Source of the DNA: Porodaedalea pini
Taxonomy: Eukaryota; Basidiomycota; Agaricomycetes; Hymenochaetales; Hymenochaetaceae
Assembly: GCA_002794775.1 (NCBI GenBank)
Contig: NBAY01000023.1
Span: 186,001-250,000, forward strand
Direction of reading: 5' to 3'
Length of the DNA stretch: 64,000 bases
Shown here: positions 20,801 to 31,506 of the stretch, piece by piece
Layout: every line of letters begins with the position of its first letter
How positions within the stretch are numbered: position 1 is the stretch's first letter
Notes under the pieces: model-generated
Seen by the model: only the letters and a program-made list of their open reading frames with translations
Told to the model about the DNA's origin: nothing
Database searches by the model: none
Translations under genes and position numbers: made by a program

Positions 20801-21251
20801 TTCCTGTGTCCAAATAACCCACCACGCGAGATCCTTTTCTTCAGGGAGTAGGAATCTGGCCAGATCTATGTCCATTTCATCATATCATTCCTGGGTGAGT
20901 CGTTTCCCAGGTGAGAATGGCGGCGGATGGGTTGGTAAATCTGGAAGGTCCTTTAGAGGATCGGGGTGCTGTGTCCTGGTGATTCGGTATTCTTCGGGGA
21001 GTGTGGTTGGTACCGGCTTTATACGATCGGCGACCTTCTTGTATTTGTAGAAGGGTTGAGTCGTTCAGCGAGTTTGACTTGTTCGAGGAACTAGAGATTC
21101 ATTGTCATATGGGTGATTGATAGAGAATAGTCCTGTTGTGTTGTTTGTTCAGGTTTTGTTGTTTTCCGTATTTTGTTTTGGTTTTACGCCTCCTTTTTCT
21201 GTGATGGTGATCTCGATAGACTGTCTGTCAAAAGAAATATGTACTGTGTTT
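17816..21251 (-). pseudogene. pol: B2 RT-RNase H-integrase, interrupted
   Basis: Open segments: integrase 18305-19141 (DVMLMPKSGGFRYIVQARDS; SDNGPSFNGE), RNase H 19379-19660 (EVDMKYIKGMINN), RT 19676-20443 (PMGYTNSQQIMHTNVTF; FPYIDDVPIKG) and 20459-20875 (WVLKNIPIPLGIFDRV). Each is separated by a TGA where B1 has a sense codon, for example GG-stop-SCYTT against ARACYTT, TQE-stop-YDE against TQERYDE, and GE-stop-FP against GEWFP. The last is TGG to TGA rather than CGA to TGA. The integrase C terminus continues to a TGA at 17816-17818. Confidence 0.85.
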
Positions 21252-21651
21252 GACTCCAGGGTATCTGTGGTATAGCATGGTTGCGCCTCTGGTTCGTCTC
21301 ATCGATATTGTACCGATTCATTGACTATCAAAAATCCTCATCCTTGGCTGGTTGCTTTTGTCATGTTCGTTCTCGAGTTGGAACTGATACATCTTCTTCC
21401 GTTACTGGGTGGATTAGTTCCAGTACCTGGTCGTCAATGTCTATATCCACCAACTGAGCCTTGCAGTGTGTGAGGAATGGTCGGCCAAGTAGGATGTTGA
21501 ATGGTGCTGGGTGTACAACCTGTGCTTGTACGAGTACTGAGAATCCTCTGAGTCCTATCCTGAGTCGTGGTATTAGTCCAAGCGATTGGGTCCTAGATGC
21601 GTCTGCTGTTTCGATAGTGATTCATTCGTTATTTAGAGTCGGTGATCCTAG

Positions 21652-22090
21652 TGTTAGGCGGGAGTCCGGGAGACAACTCGGACTGGGCAGGCCTCAGCTG
21701 ACTGTTGTCTGGGATGTGCTATACTCGAGTGGGGGCTCGGGACACACTATACTCAGGCTAGGTCGTCATGGAGGTAAGAGGATTAATACAATATACTCTA
21801 CTACAGGAGGGGGACGCGGTCTCACCTAGGTTGTCATGGAGGTAAGAGGAAAAGCAGAACAGGTGTTCAGATGCAATTCCTCTTCCTTATATACAGTGAT
21901 CACCTCATGAGAACTGGTTGCCCCATTGTCTAGGATTATATAATGGGAGCAGAATGGAACGAATTGAAGGTCATGTGAAGGGAGTGTGGGAAATGATTGA
22001 AAAGATGATTAATTATAATGGAAAGGAGTGATTAAAAGAAAAGAAATGATAAAAGGCAATTAAAAGAAGGGAAAAGTTCAAGTCCTGACA
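21652..22090 (-). repeat. Solo LTR of chromovirus family A with 5-bp target duplication
   Basis: 439 bp, TGTTAGGCGGGAGTC...GTCCTGACA, clearly related to the A1 LTR along its length, including the AAAAGCAGAAC self-primer complement near 21851 and a TATATA box. Flanked by CCTAG at 21647-21651 and 22091-22095. The coding region of the element has been lost by LTR-LTR recombination. Confidence 0.93.
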
Positions 22091-22130
22091 CCTAGGTGTT
22101 TCCATACATCCCGAGAAAGCCCTATAAATG

Positions 22131-22733
22131 GGGGGCGGGGATGGGGCAGTGGTCAAGTACATGGCACAACACCAAAATGAAGCCGTATAGGTGGAGGTTT
22201 GGAAGATGGTGGGTTCAATCCCCCGTCGAAAACACATGTGTCTAAGGCTGTAATGGCTGTGGAAAAATACCCTGGTGGGCGATCTAACTGGATCATACCT
22301 GCAATAGACAGATTACACTGGCTGGTAACTAGGGGGCGGGCCCAGACCTGCATATACCCCTTAGGGCTGGTGGTGAACCCATTCAGGAGCCCTGGGGTCC
22401 ACTCAGCCCTCCTGGGAAAAGTGAGAAGCCACTCATCAAGTAGGCTATAGGCCACCCGAGCCTTAATAAATATCGGTACCTGTCAGGTGACTCCCTAGTG
22501 GTAATGCGGCTGAAGGAAGTGGTAGTAGGCGGGTAATCCCCAAATACGCAAGGCGTAAGCCGTGACCAACCATCAGTGCCTCATCATGGGTCAACCGAAG
22601 TACAGGGGAGGGATCTCCTTACCAAATTGGAAGTGATCGTATCTATAGGCAAAAGGAGTAATCTTTTTGCGCGCATTTGTAGTTAAATAACGGCTGACGC
22701 GCATAATAAATGCATTCAAAAAAAAAAAAAAAA
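22131..22733 (+). mobile_element. tRNA-derived SINE, full length with A tail
   Basis: 603 bp flanked by a perfect 15-bp duplication AAAGCCCTATAAATG (22116-22130 and 22734-22748). The head has an RNA polymerase III type A box and B box, then an unrelated body of about 450 bp, then about 18 A residues. No ORF. It depends on a LINE for movement (family knowledge). It lies inside the protease codons of B2, so it is younger than B2. Confidence 0.9.
22142..22221 (+). promoter_or_regulatory. Internal Pol III promoter of the SINE (A and B boxes)
   Basis: A box TGGGGCAGTGG at 22142-22152 fits TRGYNNARNGG loosely. B box GGTTCAATCC at 22212-22221 has the T-loop form TTCAATC with flanking G/C stem bases. 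Spacing is about 60 bp, longer than in a normal tRNA, and no cloverleaf closes, so it is not a functional tRNA gene. Confidence 0.8.
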
Positions 22734-25700
22734 AAAGCCCTATAAATGAAGCTCCAGTGTCAAGTAGTCCTTCTACCTCGACTTTTCCATCCAGTCATAC
22801 ATTGATGACTCAAATTGGTACAGTCACTGGTGCGATTGGTTCCCTTTCTGTTGTTTCATCTGGCAATCCTGGCCTGGGTCCTACTGAGTACATGGCTGTG
22901 CCTTCCTCTTCAAGGTTTATCGGACTTCGCTTTGCCGTCATCATCTCCTTGCACTTTCATCTGACCTCTGGTGAGGTTGCCAACAATTCTCGACCTGATA
23001 TCGACACCGTGGAATCCAAGAATCGGCAAAATACTGCGTCGACCATTGCGGGGTTGTTAGCTGGTGTGTTGTATTTGAACTGAGGCCTCTGTATGTCTAT
23101 TGTTGCATTGGGATGTCCAGGCTTCGGTTCTGTCCTTTCCTGTGGTGGTGCTACATGGACTTGCATAGGCTCACTCGGTGGAATAGAGTTGGGTACTGAT
23201 TCTTCGGTTGTTTTGGGCTCGGCCGATTCTGTCTCCTTTCCTTTGACCGTTTCAGTTTCCGGTACGCCCGAGTCCATAGCTGGTTCGTGTCCCTCTCGTT
23301 CTTTCACTGGTTTTGTCGGGTGCTTAGGTGAGGGAGAGTTGGCTTTTCCTATATTTGCCAGTCTCGCCGATTGTCTCTGCTGTCCATGAGAATTGCCCGT
23401 ATCGTCAAACCGAACCTTTCTTCCTTCCCCTATGTATTCATCCTGAATTTCTTCAATGTGGGCTTCCTCCATACCTGGCTGGGTCGGTGTATACATACTT
23501 GGTCCTGATATGGCGGGATAGTACGTATCAAACAAGTTCGCCATTTGGTGTGGTGGTGGGTCTCGTAGCACTGTCATGTCAACAGGAATAGTCATACCCG
23601 GAGGGACTTCATTTGGGTGGTCTCAGTAGTACAAGTTCATTCGATCCAGTAGAGAAGAGCCTTGAGGTCCCAGTGGCAGTCATGTTCCTCCTGGCATCAC
23701 AATGAATCCTTGTGCATCCAAGGCCAATAGTCGCCGGTTCAGCAATGTGTCCCTGATTGTACAGTCCCTGAATAGGTGTGCGGTGCTGTGGCACATTGCA
23801 CACGTTCGGGGTCCTGTATTCCTTACCTGCATATTTCTGACTGGAGGTGGGCCTCTCGGTGGTGCCCTGTATTCTTTGTGTGGCCGTCCGTAATCGTCGG
23901 GTCGCTGGTACTCCCGTGGTTCGTTATGGGCATATGGCCGATCTCGAGCGTACCGATCATCGTAGTCTTGCCTTCAATAATCCTCCTTCCTTTCGCCCCA
24001 GAGATCCCATATCTCAGCTTGTAAATCTGATACCATGCGTGTGAGCAGGCTCAGTTCTGTGTCCTCTCGTTTAATGGGGTTCGGTGCATATGGTCCAGAT
24101 GCTGCAGTGATGTGTTGCTGAGTAAAATATGGAGGCGCTGCAGGTATCCCGAATGTTCCATACTGCAGTACTGCGTATCCTTGCTGCACCCCAGGACCAG
24201 TTACTAGGACTCCTCCTGCTATAAGTCGGTTGAGCTCATTGTATAGTACTGGTATATCCCAAGGAACACCAGCTGGGTGTCGAAAGTCAACCAACCGAAG
24301 TTGTTGTTCAAGATGCTGATTGGTGAGCCGGTTTAGACCTTCTCGATAGAACTGCTTTTGATCTAGATCTGAAATGACTCCTTCTTGAACCAGATATGAT
24401 GTAATATGCATAAAGCTTCGATGGTATTCTCCCAGGGCAGCCGTGCTCATCAAAACCTTGTTGGAATTCTCGGTGACGAAATTGATTAGATCTCCGTAAG
24501 TGTATCTTATCGTTGCCGCTGGATAGAAGCCTAGGGTGGCTGTTTTGAATGATGTGAAATTGTTTTGTCATGCCTGTGGGAGAGTTGACCATAGTAACTC
24601 CTCGCGTACTGGTGCATAGTAACATGCCCAATTGATTTTCTGTAGATCGGTGATTCCTGCATTCGATCCTAAGATGTTAACCTCTTTGAAGAATTGTGGG
24701 ATCCCTTCTGGTTCTACATCGGCGTTCATTGCTGGTGCTCATTTGTCGTGTCTGTTTGGCATTGTTGCTCCTGGAACCGGAGGATTTGGTCCGGTGATCA
24801 GGAAATTTCTAGACTCGGTGAGGTCTGGAAGAGGATTGGCTATGTTGGGTATGGGTTGCGTTGGTGGTGCCATTGGTGGGGCTTGTGAAGGTCCTTGGCT
24901 CAATCCTTGTGCGGTAGAATTAGCCATGACTGCTCTGACTATTGGTGACGCCATGATATGGAAAGTCAGTGGAGCCAGTGTGGGTACGCGTGAGGGTGGA
25001 GTTGGTGTCCTTCTTGGCTGTTCTGGAGTTGAAGGGCAAGTTTCCGGGTATGGGTCTGCAATCCTTGATATCACAATAGGTATCGATCCTTCTGGAGTTG
25101 GTGGCGGTGGTGGCGGGACTAGTTCTTCCTCTGATGTTCCGGACCGATTCTGTGGTGATTCCAGGGTTGATTGTTCTTCTTGGTCAGGGGTAGGATTCTC
25201 AGGTTTGGAGTTTCATTCTGTTGGTACTTCTATTGGTCCTCCTGTTTGAATCAGAGGTTCATCAATCCATCTTCTGATGGCTTGTCTGCCCCAATTAAGT
25301 AGTGACCCTGGTCTTGTGGGTGACAACGATCTGAGTGATTGGTTTCGATACAGCATTGCCGATTCTTGTGGTCCTGGCGATACCAGTCTCCTGACCACTT
25401 CTTCGGATCTGGAGCGACTTCGTTCCCTTGTTGGACTCCTGTATCCTTCAAGGCCTGGGTTCCTTTCCTCGCTTTCAGGTGTTCCTCTGGGTCTTTGAAT
25501 CTGCCAACTGAGTGGTGTACTGGCAATGCTGAAATGCGACCTGTTGCCGGTTACAAAGCTTCCTGGGATACGAAGTGATACTGGGGTTTCAATGAGATCA
25601 GGTAGGATCCTTCTAGGTTCGACTGGTCATCCTCATTCTTGAGTGAGTTCTGGTTCGGTTACTGAGGGTGGCTGTTGTTGCTCGGTGTCTTGAAGTGTGT

Positions 25701-25934
25701 TTTCTGGGTCAGTGGTTCCAGATTGGTGAAAAGGTGACGAGGATGCTTCTCTGGGAGTGTGTAAGATTCGTGGGGTGGCTGTGGTCGGTGGGTGTCCTCT
25801 TGGTCTTCCTCAGCCTCATCCTCTGTGTGGTGGTGGTGGGTTGCTTGGTTCTTCCTGAACCTTTGCTTGTATGCGCGTAGAGCACCGAGGAGCTTCAGAT
25901 GTCGACCTGATACTTAGGCGAGGCACCTTGTCCC

Positions 25935-25951
25935 CCTCGCGGTGGGCTCCA
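25935..25951 (-). promoter_or_regulatory. Primer-binding site of B2
   Basis: Element-sense TGGAGCCCACCGCGAGG, one base after the LTR end. The TGG start is typical of tRNA 3'-CCA priming, unlike the self-priming A family. I could not assign the tRNA. Confidence 0.65.
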
Positions 25952-25952
25952 A

Positions 25953-26459
25953 TGTGTAGGGGTGCAGACTCTTCTAATCTGAAGGGCAATTCAGGCTACA
26001 GCTCATGATCAACCCAAGGGGAACTGCGGTGACTCAGTATACCGAGAGGGACAACCTAAGTAGAGTGAGGTTCGAGATATGAAGACTCGGCGATACGGAT
26101 ACGTGCAGGATTCTGGTTGGACCAAGACTCGGGTGGGTAGAATCAGCACTTGTGGCAGCGGCCGAGGGCGTTCGGTGATTGGGTGACGGAGTTCTGAGAG
26201 TTGGTGACAGGGTTGGTGTATACTGTTTTCAGAATGAGAGTCTGGCGAGTAGTGCGTAGTAATGCATGTAGTAGATTGCGGTCTAGAGGTGGAGAGGGGA
26301 CTGTCTGTCTCTGTACTTGTCTTGTATCTTCCTATCTCTGTCTGTCCGTTTTCAAACTACCACAAATTTATACTAAACTGAAGCAGAGAAAGCGGTGCAA
26401 GACTCGGCCGAGTTTGTGTGAACAGATGTGAAGGTGAGTCGACAATCGGCCTGCACACA
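25953..26459 (-). repeat. 5' LTR of B2 (about 507 bp)
   Basis: Plus-strand ends TGTGTAGGGG and TGCACACA form a short TGTGT/ACACA inverted repeat. In element sense it has a GTATAAATTT TATA box near 26370 followed by an ACAGACAG-rich stretch. The outer border rests only on the terminal repeat because the partner LTR was not found. Confidence 0.6.
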
Positions 26460-27004
26460 TCACGCAGCTGATCATCACGGAGTGATGTTATAGTGCCCAA
26501 CCTGCTCTCTCGTCTCCCACCACTGCACACCCGTATCCCACGTCCTTGTCCTACTCGCCTAATTCCTTCCACCTGTGCCCACGAGAGTCGGTCGTCCATG
26601 TGCTGATCGAGTTCGTGCGACATCCGTCCGTCCGATCGTGTCCATACCAAGAATTATAACAAAGAGTCGGCTGCCGATTATGAATGTATCAATGGTAATG
26701 TTTGGCGGCCGGTAAAGGGAGTCAAAGAAGTAGTGTAAGTGAGGGGAGAAAGACTCGGCCGGCGCGTAGGCGATGGTTAATCGCTACAACGCCATATACA
26801 TTATGCAGCTTCGTGCGACTTCGAATCACACGATATTACCTCGCGTCTTCCGGCTCTGCATTTTCATATTACCTTTCTATCATCAACCATAGTTGTCTCT
26901 CAGGTTAACACAGGTCGATGATATCAATCCTTGCTAATGCAAATGTGCCACTGAAGCCAGTTTAACCTCACGCTGTTCTAGGCGATTCTTTTCGCCTACA
27001 TACC
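26460..27004. other. Intergenic region upstream of the epoxide hydrolase
   Basis: No coding region recognised. The Kozak-like CATACCATGG is at the gene start (27005). Confidence 0.6.
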
Positions 27005-28620
27005 ATGGCTTTCGGCGTTCCTAAGCGCATCGAGGTCAAGTACGATGACGTGGCCGTGAAGAACATGCTAGCTCTGCTCAATGCTGCGCCGTTCCCCGAC
27101 AAAGCACCAATTGATGCAGATACACCTTGGAAGCTCGGGATGGACTATGACTATCTAAAGAAGCTGAAGAGCACATTCCAGACCGAGTGGAGCTGGGAGT
27201 TACTCGAAAAGAAGATCGCGAAATTCGACAACTACCTGGTCCATTACGAACATGAGGGAGATGCTTTGGATCTGCACTTTATTCATGTTGAAAGTCCTCG
27301 GAGTGACGCAATTCCTCTTATTCTCCTCCATGGCTGGCCTGGTATGTCTCACAATTTATTCCTACTTCCGTGATTAAAGGTCACTCGATATGAGGCACTT
27401 TCTTCGACTTCCATAAGGTCATCGAGCTGCTGGCCAACCCTGCGAGTGCTGATTTACCAGCGTAAGTCGCAGCTTTGCAACACGATGGGACCAGATTTAC
27501 TTCTTGACCGTTAGATTTCACGTGGTAGTGCCTTCTTTGCCTGGCTACTTTCTGTCCACGCTACCGAGGCGCGATGGATGGAGCCTCGCTGATAATGCAC
27601 GGGTCTTCGACGGACTGATGACTTCGGCTCTTGGCTATGCGAAGTATGCAGGTCAGGGTGGCGATTGGGTGAGATTGTAAATTAATCTGGCTAGCCAAGC
27701 CACTCAACCATTTCCTGCTATTCAGGGTTCCATGATACTGCGCATTATGGGCAGCAAATTCCCTGAATCTCTCCACATCATGCACTTCAACGTGTTCCTT
27801 GCTACACCTGCGCCTGACTCAGACTTCACATGCTACTCCGAGCAAGAGATACAGTTTGTGAAACGGAGGAGTGAAATATACGCCACTGCATTTGGGTATT
27901 TTGCACTTCAGAGCACCAAGGTGTATTCGTGCCGGAAGTACAAGCCAGTGCCATAACTTGAACTGATACTTCTCCGCAGCCGTTCACTATTGGCTTGGCG
28001 ATTGCTTCCTCCCCTCTTGCCGTCTTGACATACATTGGCGAGAAGACCTACGCCTGGTCGGATCCACAGCTCCTCGATCCTCAGGATATTTTGGACGCCG
28101 TTGCTCTCTATTATCTGAGTGGATCATTCCCGACCTCCGTCGTAATGTACAATCAGGTTCGTCGCAAACTCAGCAGAATCGCTTCTGAATAGCTGATATC
28201 GCAATTGCCATTTTCTTTCCCTTTTTGACCCACGTGTGCAGAGCAACAAGGAACTCCCCGCTCTTGCCGCGCCAGCTACAGAGGGAAAATTCTTGCTAAA
28301 GAACAGCTTCGGATTTTCCGCCTTTGTGAAAAACTTTATTTGATATCGTTTTATGCCACTGAAGTTGACGATGCGGAACTGACGTAGCCATATGAACATG
28401 GCCGGGCGCCCAAGGTGGATATTGCAGTGTATGGACCTCTGGTGTACTACAAGGGTAAGCCATATGTAACTGATGTATATGGGCCCTATCTTTTTTATTG
28501 ATTTTCTTGTCCGACTCCCTAGAACATTCTAGTGGAGGACACTTCCCTGCTCTCGATAGCCCGAAGGTGTTTGTCGGAGATCTACGCGAGTTCTTTGGAG
28601 AGCACTGGAGCCGCGCATGA
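27005..28620 (+). pseudogene. Epoxide hydrolase (alpha/beta fold), 3' part apparently damaged
   Basis: Exons 27005-27341, 27395-27461, 27515-27668, 27726-27920, 27980-28156 and from 28242 join in frame and give the N-terminal epoxide hydrolase domain, the oxyanion motif HGWPG, TFFDFHKVIELL, the nucleophile motif GGDWGS (Asp) and the cap region. Such enzymes hydrate epoxides to diols. After FGFSAFVKNFI the frame meets a TGA at 28341. The expected C-terminal part (YEHGRAPKVDIAVYGPLVYYK, then EHSSGGHFPALDSPKVF with the catalytic His) follows in another frame, with a TAG at 28385 and a good intron 28455-28522. An unrecognised intron could explain this, but I found none that restores the frame. 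Ends at 28620. Confidence 0.75.
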
Positions 28621-28971
28621 GTGAACAAGTCAACGAAACAGGTTGAGAATATACCGAAGGCCAAAAATTAAATCTAGTGTCATGTTTTGACGTTTCAAAT
28701 GTGTACAAAATAGGAATATAAGAAGATCTCCTGCCGTTCGCCGCGCAACACTGTGAATAAGTTGTCTAAGGTTATGTATTATATTTATTATTGGTGCCGA
28801 GGACAGTAAAGCCTACAAATACAGCCGAGAGATGTCTTGCAAGATGGACCATTGGATGTAGCAAATCACTGAGCAAAGTAACCCAACGAACGGAAGATGA
28901 AATGAGGCGAGCAAAGAACTGCGAGAGTAACAGGGAAGTATTAGAAACTTGGTCTTAGAGATGAGGAATGA
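28621..28971. other. Convergent 3' intergenic region
   Basis: About 350 bp between the ends of the epoxide hydrolase and GLE1. Nothing recognised. Confidence 0.6.
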
Positions 28972-31071
28972 TCATTGCGCCATGATCTTCTCGACCTCGA
29001 GCTGACACCGCGCACGCGATGCCTGAGCGAGGACGTCCGTCCCTCCAAACAGCATCTTCTCATCGCCTTGTATGCCCTCATAGATGGATTGGAGCATCTT
29101 GATGAACTGCTTGCCCCAGATAGCCTTCGCATGCACACCGCCTTCGTCGAGCGCAACTGGCATCGTACGAAGTCAGTAACTAGTCTGTTTGGCAGTAGTA
29201 ATAGAGATTAAAACACGCACCGTAGATTATCTCAGGTGCCACAGGCTTCTCGAGCATCACTTTGTTGTTCAGCAGCTGAGCAAGGTAAAGCCAATACCGT
29301 CCAGGCCGAAACGGCGCAGGCAGCGGGTCCTTCGTCTGCATCTTCAACGAAACAAACAGCATGTTGAAGTACAACCGCATGACCCCAGCAAGACGCGTCA
29401 TCTTCTCCTCGAGATTCTCTTCAGCAAGCGCACCCCAGCGCTTCTGCTTCTGCTTCTCAGATAGTGTCTCTGACCGTTCGTCCTCAAGCAACGCGGGCTC
29501 CACACCTGCAGCCCAACACCCTGCGCGTGCACAGAGGCGAGCCCAGAATATGTCGCCGAGCGCTGGGTAAGCGATGATGAGCGCGACGGCGACACGTGCG
29601 AGCGGACCGGCCTGTGCCTTGTGCGCCGTCACCTCTGTCTCCGCCTGCGCAATGACCGCCTTCGCGAACGAAGCGAGCAATGCGTGATGTAAGTTCTGCG
29701 CATCGTCAGCACGAGGCATGTTCGGGACGGGTGCAACGATAGCTTTGATCTCGTTGCCCTATAAAGAGACAGACATCAACCGCTGTGCTGTGGCACGACG
29801 ATACCGACTTACTATCCGAGTGATTTCGCGAGCATCGTCCGTCAACTGTCCGATTTTTGGAGTAATTTTTCGACGCTGTGCACTCCAGAGTTTCTTCAGC
29901 GGTGGGGGAGGCGGAGCTTGGTATCCTGTCGGCTCTGGGTCGGGAGGTCTTGGGCCCTTCACTGCGCGCATCGTCACTGATTTCAGATACTGTAGAGCCA
30001 TTACCAGGAGTAAATTTACAAAACGGTGTGAACGTACTTTAAGACATCGTAGTCCGACTTTCCACATGTCGTCGCAATCAAGCATGCCCGTTGTCTCCCT
30101 CAGCTCAATGATGCCCTGATTCTGAGATTTTTCCTGCTTCGCCTTCTCTTCTTTCTCTTGCCTCTCAGCCTCCTCCATCTCCTTCTTCAGTCTCTCCTGA
30201 ACATCCTTCTTCCTTTTCTCCTCTTCTATCTTCTTCCTCTCCTCCTCTTCTCTCCTCAATTTCTCTTCTTCCTCGCGCCGTTTTTGCTCCTCCTCTTCTC
30301 GCGCTTTGCGCTCTGCCTTCTGAGCGGCACGTAGCTTGTCTTCCTCCTCCTTGATGGCGAGCTCGATCCGTTCCCACAGCTTTCTATCACGCTCCTTCCA
30401 CCTCTCTCGTAACTGATTTTCCGCCGTGAGAGTGTTGTTGCGGTGTGCCTCCATCGAGACGCGAAGATAATCGACCTCTTTCGAACGCGTGGCGTCGAAC
30501 TGACGCTGCTCTGCCATGTGCATTCGACGTTGACATTCACGAAGCTCGTGGAGCACAGACGACTGCTGCCGTCGTGCTGTGAGCTACACGAAGCAAGTTG
30601 ATACATTAAGACGTTTATCATGGAGTGAACACGCACGAAGGCATCCCTTCGCGTCTGCGATTCCCATTCTTCGTACGGATCAACATGGTGCGAGTGATTT
30701 CGAATTGATATCACAGCCTCCGATACGGCGCGTTCTTCCTCAGGGGTCCGCCCACTAATTCTGAGTTTATTCCAGGGGACCAGGAGGTCGGAAATTTCGT
30801 CTCCATCTTCGTTGTCTGAGGATTTCGTCTCATCATCAGAAGAGGTCGACGCTACAGAGATATCAAGGTCGAAAGAGGAGTCTGCTTCGTTTGAAGAAAG
30901 GTCGTCATAATCTGTTGAGTCGCTGTCGTAAACACTCGGGGCACGAAAGCGTCCACTCGAGCTCGCTCTGTTGCTCGACACGTTATTCCCCAAATCTCAA
31001 AAACAAAGCTAAGAAACGCACGTTTTCCGTTCTGGAGATGGCGACACAGACCGTGGTACGCTGAATCTCAT
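28972..31071 (-). CDS. GLE1: mRNA export factor GLE1
   Basis: Exons complement(31022-31071, 30637-30967, 30038-30583, 29813-29989, 29221-29758, 28972-29156) join in frame to about 608 residues starting MRFSVPRSVSPSPERK. The N-terminal part is Ser/Asp-rich. A long charged coiled-coil (REEEEQKRREEEEKLRREEE) precedes the C-terminal GLE1 domain (HHALLASFAKAVIAQAE, PALGDIFWARLCARAG, GRYWLYLAQLLNNK, HAKAIWGKQFIKMLQSIYEG). GLE1 activates the DEAD-box ATPase Dbp5 at the nuclear pore with IP6 to release exported mRNPs (known for the family). The 48-nt intron 29990-30037 keeps the frame open if retained, which would add 16 residues; splicing is preferred because it has good GTACGT and CTACAG ends. Confidence 0.88.
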
Positions 31072-31506
31072 GGGCAGACTAAGTTCTAAAGTGGCGACGA
31101 CTGCGTCAGAGCTGTGGACGGACGCGTTCAAGTTGCAGCTTCGAACCAGATGTGGCTGAAATAAACGTGGGAGTATGGATTGATCTCGTGATCTGGACGA
31201 GTCCAGAACTCGCGCCGTGATTTTCCCAATACTCCTCCATCCCTACCACCTACTACACTTCACAGCTTTTGAGATCCGAGGATTGACAAAAGTAACACTG
31301 CCCTCAGCTAATCTGAAGCAACTGATCCATGTGCATTCATTACTTTACTGAGGCATTACCTCCTCTCCAGATCAGCAACAGCCCTGAAGAAGCTGATTGA
31401 TTGTATGCTCCAAAGCTTCTCGCTACCATACGTGTCGTACAGGCTAGTTGCGTTATAAAGGGAGGGAACGCTCTTGTCTTCTCCCCCTTTCTCCTCATTT
31501 CGCGCC
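31072..31506. other. Divergent promoter region between GLE1 and an unknown gene
   Basis: About 435 bp shared upstream sequence. No clear TATA box; nothing further recognised. Confidence 0.5.

Larger units (their letters stand above)
21252..25908 (-). pseudogene. gag: B2 gag and protease, split by solo LTR and SINE
   Basis: Gag segments 24739-25074 (starts MANSTAQ in the family-conserved position), 24308-24631 and 23974-24453 (TAALGEYHRSFM, PAGVPWDIPVLYNELNRL). Protease-side segment 22957-23595. The active site reads DTGASFIGLS across the SINE target site near 22740. Protease homology (LLGRPFLTHC) resumes left of the solo LTR near 21490. Removing both insertions restores continuity LDTGASFIGLSRDVWKHLG. 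Several further stops and shifts remain, so it is dead. Confidence 0.82.
17816..26459 (-). mobile_element. Degenerate Ty3/gypsy element B2 with nested insertions
   Basis: Same family and domain order as B1, on the minus strand: LTR (25953-26459), primer-binding site, gag, protease, RT, RNase H, integrase (ends at 17816). The protease region is split by an A-family solo LTR (21652-22090) and a SINE (22131-22733). Many in-frame stops, mostly TGA. The left (3') LTR was not found next to the integrase end, so B2 may be deleted at that side or its border disturbed. Confidence 0.85.

Noticed and set aside
22131..22230. A tRNA gene at the SINE head
   Set aside because: A and B boxes are present but too far apart, no cloverleaf or acceptor stem closes, and the unit has an A tail and target duplication.
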